A DNA stretch of 64,000 nucleotides from Betaproteobacteria bacterium (lineage in GTDB: Bacteria; Pseudomonadota; Gammaproteobacteria; Burkholderiales; Casimicrobiaceae): positions 682,001-746,000 of the forward strand of contig JAAFIS010000001.1 in NCBI GenBank assembly GCA_013298695.1. The letters run 5' to 3'. The notes beneath the pieces are model-generated. The model made no database searches and was not told the origin of the DNA. It saw nothing but the letters and a program-made list of their open reading frames with translations. Both the position numbers and the translations under genes were made by a program. Shown piece after piece: positions 43,793-50,985 of this stretch (its first letter is position 1; every line of letters begins with the position of its first letter).

Positions 43793-44140
43793 TTGGCTTT
43801 CTACGTCTACATTCTCAAATGCGCCGACGGCTCCTACTACACAGGTCACACCGACAATCTCGAAGCGAGAATTTGGCAGCATCAAGAGGGTAAAGCGGAT
43901 AGTTGGGTGTCGAAGCGATTGCCGGTTGAGTTGGTCTACGTCGATACATCACCGACTCGCGACGAAGCGCTGGCCTTTGAGTTTCAGATCAAGAAATGGT
44001 CTCGCGCAAAGAAAGAAGCATTGATTGCTCGTGATTGGAATAAATTGAAATTGCTTTCGAAAAGTTATTCTTCTGTTCGCGTTCATGGTTCGACGGGCTC
44101 ACCACGAACGGGTGTTGATGACGAGCCCCAATCCTCCTGA
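43793..44140 (+). CDS. Small GIY-YIG nuclease
   Basis: A 115-residue protein with TTG start at 43793. The GIY-YIG core is FYVYILKCADGSYYTGHTDN with the two Tyr (YVY and YYTG), then an Arg helix (LEARIWQHQEG), WVSKRLPVELVYVD and the Glu of EALAFEFQIKKWSRAKK. It resembles the YhbQ/UPF0213-type single-domain nucleases, which have weak DNA cleavage activity. The last 19 residues (VHGSTGSPRTGV..) are translated from the right-hand copy of a dispersed repeat, and the stop overlaps the start region of the next gene. The gene is bracketed by a perfect 31-bp inverted repeat. Confidence 0.85.
   Translation: MAFYVYILKCADGSYYTGHTDNLEARIWQHQEGKADSWVSKRLPVELVYVDTSPTRDEALAFEFQIKKWSRAKKEALIARDWNKLKLLSKSYSSVRVHGSTGSPRTGVDDEPQSS
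44081..44111. repeat. Dispersed repeat, right arm of inverted pair
   Basis: Starts GTTCATGGTTCGACGGGCTC and is the exact reverse complement of 43745-43775 over 31 bases. It is read as the C-terminus of the GIY-YIG protein. Confidence 0.9.
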
Positions 44141-44141
44141 G

Positions 44142-46223
44142 ATGCGCACCACCGTCGACTTCTTCCTCCACCATTGGCTCAACATCGATTCGCTGACGTC
44201 GCGGTCGAGATTTGAGGATCATTCTCGCGAGACGTTTTCTGCGGTCTTGGATACCGCGGAGCAAATTGCGGCGGATAAATACGCGCCGTTCAATCGTGAA
44301 GTCGATAACGAAGAGCCGCGTACCGAAACAAACCAAGACGGCACGCTGCGCGTGGTGCTCCCGCGCGCGACGCATGAGGCGTGGGCGGCGTATGCGGGCT
44401 CGGGCATGCTAGCGGCAGCACAGGATTACGATTTGGGCGGCATGCAATTGCCCTACGTTGTTGAAGCCGCAGCGAACATGTTTTTTAGCCGTGCCTCGAT
44501 CAGCATTTCGTGGGCGCTGTTGACGACGGGCAATGCGAACGCGATCATGGCGCACGGCACGCCCGCGCAAAAAGAAGTGTTTGCGAAGAACGAATTCGCC
44601 GGGCGCTGGGCGGGGACGATGTGTTTGTCAGAGCCACAAGCAGGTTCGTCGCTCTCGGATATTGCAACGCGCGCCGTGCTTGATGATGAGAACGATTCGC
44701 TCGGACCGCGCTATCGTTTGTTCGGCAACAAGACGTGGATCTCGGGCGGTGAGCACGATGTCACTGAGAACATCGTGCATTTGGTGCTTGCGAAGATTCC
44801 GGATGAGAACGGGAAATTGGTGCCGGGGACGCGAGGGATTTCGTTGTTTATTGTGCCGAAATTTCTACCTCTCCCCGTGGGAGAGGTCGCGCGCGCCTTT
44901 AGCCCCGCACGTGATGCGGGGGCGGGTGAGGGAAAAACTGCCGTTGATAAAGATTCGAACGTCGCTTTCCCTCACCGGCACTCCGTGCCACCTCTCCCAG
45001 AGGGAGAGGGGAAGACGCGCAACGACGTCGTACTCGCAGGTTTGAATCACAAACTCGGCTGGCGCGGCACGCCAAACACCTTGCTTAACTTCGGTGAAGG
45101 CAAGTTCAAACCGCTTGGCAACGCGGGCGCGATTGGCTATCTCGTCGGTAAACCGGGCGACGGTTTGCGCTGCATGTTTCACATGATGAACGAGGCGCGC
45201 ATCGGTATTGGTCTTGCAGCGACGATGCTCGGGATGGCGGGCTATGAAGCGTCGCTGCAATATGCGAAGGATCGCAAGCAGGGGCGGCCGATCACCGGTG
45301 GTTCGACAAGCTCACCACGAGCGGAAAAAAACGCTGAGCAACCGCCTGTTGCCTTGATCGAACACGCCGACATCAAACGTATGCTGCTCGCGCAGAAATC
45401 GTATTGCGAAGGCGCGATGGCGCTCTTGCTTTACTGCGCGAAGCTGGTTGATGAAACGCACACTGGAGCTGAAGCTTCCGCAGCAGAGGCGAAATTGTTG
45501 CTCGAAGTGTTGACGCCTATTGCAAAGAGTTGGCCGAGCGAAAACTGCTTGGAAGCGAATTCGCTGGCCATTCAAATTCACGGCGGCTATGGCTACACGC
45601 GTGATTTTCCCGTCGAGCAGTATTGGCGTGACAATCGTTTGAACATGATTCACGAAGGCACGCACGGCATCCAAGCGATGGATTTGCTGGGTCGTAAAGT
45701 GGTGATGGAAGGCGGCAAGGGGCTCACGTTGCTTGCGACGAAGATCAACGACACGATTCAAAAAGCGTTTCACATTCCCGAGCTCGCGGAACACGCGCAG
45801 TCGCTTGCTCGCGCGTTGCAACACGTCGGCGCGGCGACGAAATCTGCTTGGTCAACCGGCAATCCGAATGAAGCGCTTGCGAACGCTGTGCCTTACATGC
45901 AGGCGTTTGGGCATATGGTGCTGGCTTGGGTGTGGTTGGATGTAGCGCTGGCGTTGGTGCACGAAGCTCGTGTTGATACACGCGCCGATCAGCAGGTTGT
46001 AGGCGCGGGCTTGACCGCGCTCTCCGAATCCGCTGATGAAGCGCGGTTGATCCCTGCCTTCGCGGGGACGCGCCTACCGGCCGATGGAGGAAGCTTCCGC
46101 GACGGCAAACTCGCGGCGTGTCGATATTTCTTCGCGTATGAAGTGCCAAAGATCGAAGCTTGGCTCGCAGTGGTGAAAACGCGCGACATGACTTGCGCAA
46201 ACATCTCTGCCGATGCGCTGTAA
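44142..46223 (+). CDS. Acyl-CoA dehydrogenase with in-frame repeat insertions
   Basis: A 693-residue flavoprotein from the ATG at 44142 (another ATG lies at 44118). It is of the long acyl-CoA dehydrogenase type: FADHSRETF-like beginning (FEDHSRETFSAVLDTA), CLSEPQAGSSLSDI for FAD binding, KTWISGGEHD, LLNFGEG, the ILEANSLAIQIHGGYGYTRDFPVEQYWRD block and HEGTHGIQAMDLLGRKV. These match a family that normally has about 600 residues. The surplus comes from three segments made of intergenic repeats: 44865-45011 (49 codons), 45297-45324 and 45996-46085. The catalytic blocks remain intact, so the enzyme may work. It oxidises acyl-CoA to enoyl-CoA with fadB and thiolase nearby. Confidence 0.9.
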   Translation: MRTTVDFFLHHWLNIDSLTSRSRFEDHSRETFSAVLDTAEQIAADKYAPFNREVDNEEPRTETNQDGTLRVVLPRATHEAWAAYAGSGMLAAAQDYDLGGMQLPYVVEAAANMFFSRASISISWALLTTGNANAIMAHGTPAQKEVFAKNEFAGRWAGTMCLSEPQAGSSLSDIATRAVLDDENDSLGPRYRLFGNKTWISGGEHDVTENIVHLVLAKIPDENGKLVPGTRGISLFIVPKFLPLPVGEVARAFSPARDAGAGEGKTAVDKDSNVAFPHRHSVPPLPEGEGKTRNDVVLAGLNHKLGWRGTPNTLLNFGEGKFKPLGNAGAIGYLVGKPGDGLRCMFHMMNEARIGIGLAATMLGMAGYEASLQYAKDRKQGRPITGGSTSSPRAEKNAEQPPVALIEHADIKRMLLAQKSYCEGAMALLLYCAKLVDETHTGAEASAAEAKLLLEVLTPIAKSWPSENCLEANSLAIQIHGGYGYTRDFPVEQYWRDNRLNMIHEGTHGIQAMDLLGRKVVMEGGKGLTLLATKINDTIQKAFHIPELAEHAQSLARALQHVGAATKSAWSTGNPNEALANAVPYMQAFGHMVLAWVWLDVALALVHEARVDTRADQQVVGAGLTALSESADEARLIPAFAGTRLPADGGSFRDGKLAACRYFFAYEVPKIEAWLAVVKTRDMTCANISADAL
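44865..45011. repeat. Composite repeat type A inside coding sequence
   Basis: 147 bases, exactly 49 codons, with the same block order as 40414-40558: CTACCTCTCCCC, GGGAGAGGTCGCGCGCG, GGGTGAGGGAAAA, TTTCCCTCACCGGCACTCC, CCTCTCCCAGAGGGAGAGG. It is read in frame in the acyl-CoA dehydrogenase and sits between FIVPKFL and RNDVVLAG, normally close neighbours. Confidence 0.9.
45297..45324. repeat. GGTTCGACAAGCTCACC repeat inside coding sequence
   Basis: Carries GGTTCGACAAGCTCACCACG, the same core as at 30479 and, with few changes, 44081. It is read in frame as GGSTSSPRA in the acyl-CoA dehydrogenase, in the loop after GRPIT. Confidence 0.85.
45996..46085. repeat. TGTAGGCGCGGGCTTGACC repeat inside coding sequence
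   Basis: Has TGTAGGCGCGGGCTTGACCG near 45998 and CCTGCCTTCGCGGGGAC at 46054. Related copies are at 48560-48690 and 49108. It is read in frame as VVGAGLTALSES and LIPAFAGTRLP, inserted before the FRDGKLAACRYFFAYE block. Confidence 0.85.
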
Positions 46224-46286
46224 AACCAGATCGTGGGATCAACCAGATACATAGCGCGCTTTCATGAGTGTAGCATTTGCTTTAAG

Positions 46287-46305
46287 CGCCCAATTCAATT
46301 GGGCG
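46287..46305. repeat. Perfect 9+1+9 palindrome
   Basis: CGCCCAATT-C-AATTGGGCG, 63 bases after the acyl-CoA dehydrogenase stop. Best member of the palindrome family. Confidence 0.7.
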
Positions 46306-46354
46306 TCATGTAATTTTTAGCTAGTTTTCGAAAAAGTATATTTAATTCGTTCAT

Positions 46355-46371
46355 GCCCAACAAATATGGGC
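46355..46371. repeat. Short GCCCA palindrome
   Basis: GCCCA and TGGGC with a seven-base A/T loop, 23 bases upstream of the SDR start at 46394. Second family member in this intergenic region. Confidence 0.5.
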
Positions 46372-46393
46372 GGTTAATCAAAAAGGAGACACC

Positions 46394-47185
46394 ATGTCCG
46401 CACGAGCATTGAAGCAGTTGTTTGACCTGTCCGGAAAACGCGCGCTGATTACTGGTGGCTCGCGCGGCCTCGGTTTGCAGATGGCGCACGCGCTCGGCGA
46501 AGCGGGTGCGTCGGTCGTACTCTCCGCTCGCAAGCAGAATGAGCTTGATGAGGCCGTGAAAGAACTCACCGCAGCGGGCATCAAAGCAAGCGCGATTGCC
46601 GCCGATTGCGGCACGACGGAGGGCGCGCAGGGTCTTGCCAAAGCGGTGCTCGCCGAAGGGCCGATCGACATCCTGGTGAACAACGCAGGCGCAAGCTGGG
46701 GCGCACCGCTGGAAGATCATCCGGTTGAGGCGTACGACAAGATCATGAACCTAAACGTGCGCGGCATCTTCGTGCTCACGCAAGCGATTGGCAAAGCCTG
46801 CTTCATTCCGAGGAAGAGCGGCGCGATCATCAACGTCGCCTCGATCGCAGGCATCGCTGCGAATCCGCCTTACATGAAAACCGCCGCGTACAACACGTCG
46901 AAAGCGGCCGTGATCAATCTCACGCGTGCGATGGCGAGCGAGTGGGGCGCTTACGGCATTCGCGCGAACGCGATCTGCCCCGGATTCTTCCCGAGCAAGA
47001 TGACGGCAGGTTTGATCTCTGCGGTCGGCGAAGAGAAAATGGCTTCGGCTGCACCGCTCAATCGCCTTGGTGACGATGAAGATTTGAAGGGCTTGACGGT
47101 ATTGTTTGCGAGCGATGCTGGCAAACACATTACCGGGCAGTGGATTGCCGTGGATGGTGGTGTGTCGGCGATTCTTGGGGGGTAG
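46394..47185 (+). CDS. SDR-family oxidoreductase
   Basis: A 263-residue short-chain dehydrogenase with AAGGAG ribosome-binding site. NAD(P)-binding ITGGSRGLGLQMAHALG, then DILVNNAGASWG, catalytic Ser in VASIAGIAAN, Tyr-x-x-x-Lys in AAYNTSKAAVINLTRAMASEW and ICPGFFPSKM. It resembles gluconate 5-dehydrogenase-like and 3-hydroxyacyl-CoA dehydrogenase-like SDRs. In this neighbourhood an acyl-CoA or hydroxy-acyl substrate is likely, but cannot be fixed from sequence. Confidence 0.92.
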   Translation: MSARALKQLFDLSGKRALITGGSRGLGLQMAHALGEAGASVVLSARKQNELDEAVKELTAAGIKASAIAADCGTTEGAQGLAKAVLAEGPIDILVNNAGASWGAPLEDHPVEAYDKIMNLNVRGIFVLTQAIGKACFIPRKSGAIINVASIAGIAANPPYMKTAAYNTSKAAVINLTRAMASEWGAYGIRANAICPGFFPSKMTAGLISAVGEEKMASAAPLNRLGDDEDLKGLTVLFASDAGKHITGQWIAVDGGVSAILGG

Positions 47186-47193
47186 TTTCAATC

Positions 47194-47589
47194 ATGTATT
47201 CCTATGCAACCCTCGGTTCGAACGATCTCAAATCGTCGAAGAAATTTTTCGATGCAACGCTCGGCGCAATTGGAGTCACCTGCTTTTACGCGGGTGACGA
47301 TGCCATCGCGTATTCAAAAACTGGCACCCAGCGCCCCGCACTCTGGGTGGTCACTCCGTTCAATGGCGGCACTGCGGGGTTTGGCAACGGCGCAATGCTC
47401 TGCTACGAAGCGTCCAGCGCGGAACAAGTGAACGCGTTTTACGCCGCTGCGCTAGCCAATGGTGGCACCGACGAAGGCGCTCCTGGCTATCGCGAAAATT
47501 ACTCGCCCGATTTCTACGCTTGCTACGTTCGCGATCCCGTTGGCAACAAGCTCGCGGTTGTGTTTCGCGATCCTGCGCGTTTAGCGTAA
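47194..47589 (+). CDS. VOC-family (glyoxalase-like) protein
   Basis: A 131-residue vicinal-oxygen-chelate fold protein from the ATG at 47194, nine bases after the SDR. MYSYATLGSNDLKSSKKFFDATLGAIG is the classic first beta-alpha unit, followed by a loop with GDDAIAYSKTG, the second unit AEQVNAFYAAALANGG and a YACYVRDPVGNKLAVVF end with Asp-Pro-x-Gly-Asn. The metal ligands of glyoxalase I are not all clear. Probably a lyase or binding protein; co-transcribed with the SDR. Confidence 0.88.
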   Translation: MYSYATLGSNDLKSSKKFFDATLGAIGVTCFYAGDDAIAYSKTGTQRPALWVVTPFNGGTAGFGNGAMLCYEASSAEQVNAFYAAALANGGTDEGAPGYRENYSPDFYACYVRDPVGNKLAVVFRDPARLA

Positions 47590-47595
47590 CAAGTG

Positions 47596-47648
47596 TTTTT
47601 CCCTCACCCGCCCTTCGGGCACCCTCTGCCGAGGGGAGAGGGGAGGTA
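47596..47648. repeat. Dispersed repeat, type A partial
   Basis: TTTTTCCCTCACCCGCCCTTCGGGC then CCTCTGCCGAGGGGAGAGGGGA: the right half of the type A repeat. It also supplies the G-rich sequence just before the SDR start at 47661. Confidence 0.7.
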
Positions 47649-47660
47649 TAAAGGATTGAA

Positions 47661-48551
47661 ATGAAAAAAACCTTAGTTATCACCGGCGCCGCCTCTGGTT
47701 TCGGCCTTGAATTTGCACGACTGGGCGCAGCGCGTGGCGACAACATCGTGCTTTGCGATATTGAGCAAACAGCGCTGGATCGTGCGAAAGACGAAATCGC
47801 GGCGATGGGCGTGCAAGTGCACGGAGCTCGCGTTGATGTCTCCAACGCAGACGCGATGGACGCGCTCGCGACCACTGTGAAAGAAAAATTCGGCGCACCG
47901 AATTGGGTGTTTAACAACGCAGGTGTCGGCTCCGGCGGGCTCGTATGGGAGAACACGCTCAAGGATTGGAATTGGGTGTGGGGCGTGAACGTGATGGGTG
48001 TGGTCAATGGCATTCGCGCGTTTACGCCGATGATGCTGGAGGCGGCAAAAACCGACAAAAACTATCACGGCTGCCACATCAATACCGCATCAATGGCGGG
48101 CTTGTTAAACGCGCCCACGATGGGTGTGTACAACGTTTCGAAACACGCGGTTGTGTCGCTCACCGAATCGCTTTATCACGATTTGAAATTAGTCTCGGAT
48201 CAAGTGACCGCAGCGTTGCTCTGTCCGTTCTTCGTGCCGACCGGCATCTCGAAATCGCATCGCAACCGTCCTGAGGACTTGCAAAACAATGCGAAGCCGA
48301 CACTTTCGCAGATGGTCGCGCAAATGCAAACGGACAAAGCGGTAACGTCGGGAAAAGTGACTGCGGCCGACGTTGCGAAGCGCGTGTTCGAAGCGGTGGA
48401 GGCCCGGGAGTTCTACATCTATTCACATCCGCAAGCGCTGAAATCAGTTGAAGTGCGTATGCGCGACATCGTGGACGGTAAGAACCCGACCGATCCGTTT
48501 GTCGATAAGCCAGAGATTAGCGCGTGGCTCAAAGAGAAACTTCGCGGGTAG
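47661..48551 (+). CDS. SDR-family oxidoreductase
   Basis: A 296-residue short-chain dehydrogenase. Starts LVITGAASGFGLEFARLGAAR, with DIEQTALDRAKDEIAAMG, the NNAGVGSGG block, Ser in NTASMAGLLNAP and Tyr-x-x-x-Lys in MGVYNVSKHAVVSLTESLYHDL. The C-terminus lacks a membrane helix. Closest in style to SDRs near fatty-acid or polyhydroxyalkanoate genes. It is a different SDR subgroup from the one at 46394. Substrate unknown. Confidence 0.92.
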   Translation: MKKTLVITGAASGFGLEFARLGAARGDNIVLCDIEQTALDRAKDEIAAMGVQVHGARVDVSNADAMDALATTVKEKFGAPNWVFNNAGVGSGGLVWENTLKDWNWVWGVNVMGVVNGIRAFTPMMLEAAKTDKNYHGCHINTASMAGLLNAPTMGVYNVSKHAVVSLTESLYHDLKLVSDQVTAALLCPFFVPTGISKSHRNRPEDLQNNAKPTLSQMVAQMQTDKAVTSGKVTAADVAKRVFEAVEAREFYIYSHPQALKSVEVRMRDIVDGKNPTDPFVDKPEISAWLKEKLRG

Positions 48552-48559
48552 ATTGGACG

Positions 48560-48690
48560 GTTGTAGGCGACTTCCGGCGGAGACCGGGATCCGATGTCGC
48601 CTGCACGGGGGAACGCGCGGTCAAGCCCGCGCCTACACAATGTGCTCTGTCGTTGGCCTACGTAGGCGACGGCTTGACGTCGCTTCGACG
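48560..48690. repeat. Dispersed repeat, TGTAGGCG type
   Basis: Contains TTGTAGGCGACTTCCGGCGG, a GCGGTCAAGCCCGCGCCTACA end near 48640, and a further TACGTAGGCGACGGCTTGACG. The ends are complementary. Copies are at 45996 and 49108. Confidence 0.75.
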
Positions 48691-48693
48691 CTG

Positions 48694-49107
48694 ATGGGTA
48701 CGACGAGACCAGCCGTTGCGTGCCCCTGCGGGGGCATGCCCAAGGGCGCGATCTACGACGCCTGCTGCGCCCGCTATCACTCGGACGCGCTTCGTCTGCA
48801 AGCACCCACGCCCGAAGCGCTGATGCGCTCGCGCTACAGCGCGTATGCGCTGGGTTTGACGGACTACATCAACGAAACGTGGCATGTGTCAACGCGACCA
48901 GAAACGCTGTCGCGATTTGAAGCGGCGGACAAATGGTTCGGGCTTGAGATTCGGGATGCGCCGAAGGCTTTAGGCGAAGAAGGTTATGTCGAGTTTGTAG
49001 CCCGCAGCAAACCGAAAGGCGGTGGCGCCGCGATTCGTCTGCATGAACGCAGTCGGTTTGTGCGCGAAGGCGGTCGCTGGTATTACGTCGACGGCGCAAT
49101 GCTGTAA
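48694..49107 (+). CDS. YchJ-family (UPF0225) protein
   Basis: A 137-residue protein from the ATG at 48694; the frame is open upstream through the repeat. VACPCGG and YDACCARYH form the Cys-rich zinc-like site of YchJ/SEC-C proteins, followed by PEALMRSRYSAYALGLTDYI, WFGLEIRDAPK, YVEFVARSK and LHERSRFVREGGRWYYVDG, a complete match to the family. Function unknown; an NTF2-like fold with a metal site. No ribosome-binding site is obvious. Confidence 0.9.
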   Translation: MGTTRPAVACPCGGMPKGAIYDACCARYHSDALRLQAPTPEALMRSRYSAYALGLTDYINETWHVSTRPETLSRFEAADKWFGLEIRDAPKALGEEGYVEFVARSKPKGGGAAIRLHERSRFVREGGRWYYVDGAML

Positions 49108-49127
49108 GCGGGCTCAACCGCGCCTAC
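49108..49127. repeat. TGTAGGCG-type repeat end
   Basis: GCGGGCTCAACCGCGCCTACA-like end right after the YchJ stop; it overlaps the 3-prime end of the NUDIX gene on the other strand. Confidence 0.5.
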
Positions 49128-49567
49128 AGCTTCGTGAGTACTCTGCGAAACGCCGCCACATTGCTCCAAGACCGCACAGCACTCATCGCACCCGTCATCG
49201 GCACCCAACGAAACGCCGTGTGCTCATCGGGCGCTAGATACGGCGTGAATTTTTCTCTCACGCACAGCGCAAAACAGCGCTCACGATTGTGCGTGGTTCC
49301 TGGCGGATAGCGATGCCGAAACTCAGGATAAATCGCGAACACGTTTTCGTAGTTGAGATCGGTGAGCACGCCTTGCTTGTCCACATCGATGCCAAGCTCT
49401 TCTTTCACTTCACGAATCGCTGTTTCCCGCCACGTTTCGCCTTCGTCTTGTGAACCGGTCACCGACTGCCAGAACGAGAGCGGCGGCGTGCGCTCGATCA
49501 GGAGCGTTTCCATCGCGGGGGTGTGGACGACGACGAGGACGGAGCGAGGAATTTTGGGTGGTTTCAA
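49124..49567 (-). CDS. nudB: Dihydroneopterin triphosphate pyrophosphatase
   Basis: A 147-residue Nudix hydrolase. SVLVVVHTPAMETLLIERT and FWQSVTGSQDEGE are the NudB-type start, and the Nudix box is complete: G-x5-E (GSQDEGE), x7, REVKEELGI. Then HNRERCFALCVRE and FRWVPMTGA follow. It removes pyrophosphate from dihydroneopterin triphosphate in folate synthesis. TTG start at 49567; the usual length is about 150 residues, so this fits. Its 3-prime end touches a repeat. Confidence 0.88.
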   Translation of the reverse strand: MKPPKIPRSVLVVVHTPAMETLLIERTPPLSFWQSVTGSQDEGETWRETAIREVKEELGIDVDKQGVLTDLNYENVFAIYPEFRHRYPPGTTHNRERCFALCVREKFTPYLAPDEHTAFRWVPMTGAMSAVRSWSNVAAFRRVLTKL

Positions 49568-49676
49568 AAACGACGATCTAGAAAAACATTTGCGAATTTG
49601 TGGCGTTTTATTCCAGCGAATGCTCGAACCCCGACCACGTAGCTGATAACGGGTGGGTGGCTACGACCGAGAAATC

Positions 49677-49715
49677 AGGGACTCGGCCCAAGCCTTCGCG
49701 GGGATGACCGGTTTG
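49677..49715. repeat. CCTTCGCGGGGATGACC repeat remnant
   Basis: AAGCCTTCGCGGGGATGACC is the well-known end of the TCATTCCCGCGAAAGCGG repeat seen at 36421. It lies between the NUDIX gene and the barstar gene. Confidence 0.55.
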
Positions 49716-49744
49716 GGTTTCGCGCGGCGAGGAAACAGGCCGCG

Positions 49745-50068
49745 CTAAACGAGAACCACGTGAAACGCTTTTTCGCGTTCGCCCCACCATTCACACGCTT
49801 CGTCGAGCAAATCGGTGAGTGTGTCCCAGTCCTCGCCGAAACGTTTGGCTGCGGCGGCGCTATCAGTGACGACGATGGTGTATCCGGTTGCTTTAGCCCA
49901 GTTTTCGTCCATCAAACAGTCGGCAAGTGCGTCCCAGTTATGGCCAAAATGCTTGGGCAGTTTGAGTCCGTCGGCGAGCGCTTCCATCAGCGACTTTTTC
50001 GACTTTTTTCCATGAAGATCGACAGTTAGGAACTTTTCTGCGGCAAGATTGAGTATTGTGTTTTTCAT
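49745..50068 (-). CDS. Barstar-family ribonuclease inhibitor
   Basis: A 107-residue barstar-like protein. FLTVDLHGKKSKKSLMEALA, then the barnase-binding helix LPKHFGHNWDALADCLMD, a GYTIVVTDS strand and WDTLTDLLDEACEWWGER, with a final AFHVVLV strand. All the family landmarks are present. It lies 15 bases downstream of a gene for a secreted guanyl ribonuclease, the classical toxin/inhibitor pairing: it blocks the enzyme inside the producing cell. Confidence 0.9.
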   Translation of the reverse strand: MKNTILNLAAEKFLTVDLHGKKSKKSLMEALADGLKLPKHFGHNWDALADCLMDENWAKATGYTIVVTDSAAAAKRFGEDWDTLTDLLDEACEWWGEREKAFHVVLV

Positions 50069-50083
50069 GGTCTAACCCCAATA

Positions 50084-50512
50084 TTATCGGGCGATACACG
50101 CAAAAGATTTATAGTGATCAGCGGTGTAGAAACATTCGGTTGCGGCGCGTTGATCGCCGCCGCAGACGATGCGTCGCGCGCCGCGATGTTTCACGCCGGG
50201 CGTGCGTACGGTGTATTCGCGGTAGTAACCGCGATTTGCTCGCGGCAAGATTCTCTCGCGATTGCTGAAGATGACGCCGTCCCGATCGTGCGGAAACGGA
50301 CCACCCGACTCGATTAAAGCGAGCGTGTCGCGCCCTTGTTTTGGCAGCTCACTAGCTTTGATCGACTCCGCGAGCGGGCAACTCGATTTAGCGTGCGCCA
50401 GCGGCGAGATTGCGAGTGCAGCTAGCGCAAGCGCGCAGACCACGCGCGAGCCGCGAGTAACCCACTTTACATTGAACTGATTGAGAGGAACAAGTAGCGG
50501 GTCGCGATGCAT
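50084..50512 (-). CDS. Secreted ribonuclease, barnase/RNase N1 type
   Basis: A 142-residue exported ribonuclease. The signal peptide is VVCALALAALAISPLAHA, preceded by a long basic N-region. The catalytic domain has LPKQGRDTLALIESGGPFPH, DGVIFSNRERILP, the Glu/Arg pair in GYYREYTVRTPG and the catalytic His in FYTADHYKSF. These match the microbial guanyl-specific RNase family. An additional cysteine pair (SSCPL, RRIVCGG) may form a disulphide. It is followed after 15 bases by its barstar-type inhibitor. Confidence 0.9.
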   Translation of the reverse strand: MHRDPLLVPLNQFNVKWVTRGSRVVCALALAALAISPLAHAKSSCPLAESIKASELPKQGRDTLALIESGGPFPHDRDGVIFSNRERILPRANRGYYREYTVRTPGVKHRGARRIVCGGDQRAATECFYTADHYKSFACIAR

Positions 50513-50566
50513 ACGAGATAAACGTCTAAGGAGATTATGAAGTGTGAGCTTACAAAAAAAGTAAGG

Positions 50567-50962
50567 TTACAGCGATGCGTAGTATTCAATTTTGATGCAG
50601 TGATCCTCAACGACTTCGATGTTTGCTGCTTCGGCGATTCTGCGCGCCTCAGCGTTTTTTACGCCGACTTGCATCCACAACATTTTCGGACGCGGCTGCA
50701 CGGCGGTGGCCTGGATCGCAATTTCCAGCATCTCTTCGCTCCGGCGAAAACAGTTCACGATGTCAATCGGTGTAACTAAGTCTGCAAGCGCGGCAACGCA
50801 GTGTTCACCGAGAATCGACGCGCCCGCGTATTGCGGGTTTACCGGACGAATTGCGAAGCCTGCGCGCTGCATCGCGCGAGCCACATCAAAACTCGGTCGA
50901 TCAGGTTTGGCCGATAGCCCGACCACGGCAATTGTTTGCCCCGGCTTAAGCGTGAATTTCAT
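50567..50962 (-). CDS. CoA-binding protein, YccU type
   Basis: A 131-residue Rossmann-fold CoA-binding domain. IAVVGLSAKPDRPSFDVARA holds the Gly-containing nucleotide loop, then AIRPVNPQYAGASILGE, IDIVNCFRRSEE, MLWMQVGVKN and a VVEDHCIKIEY end with the conserved Asp/Cys. The ATG at 50962 is chosen; a TTG at 50980 would add six residues. The family binds CoA or related nucleotides; the exact role is unknown. It lies between the RNase and the crystallin protein on the same strand. Confidence 0.88.
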   Translation of the reverse strand: MKFTLKPGQTIAVVGLSAKPDRPSFDVARAMQRAGFAIRPVNPQYAGASILGEHCVAALADLVTPIDIVNCFRRSEEMLEIAIQATAVQPRPKMLWMQVGVKNAEARRIAEAANIEVVEDHCIKIEYYASL

Positions 50963-50985
50963 GCTCTCGCCGTGCGGCAAAACGA

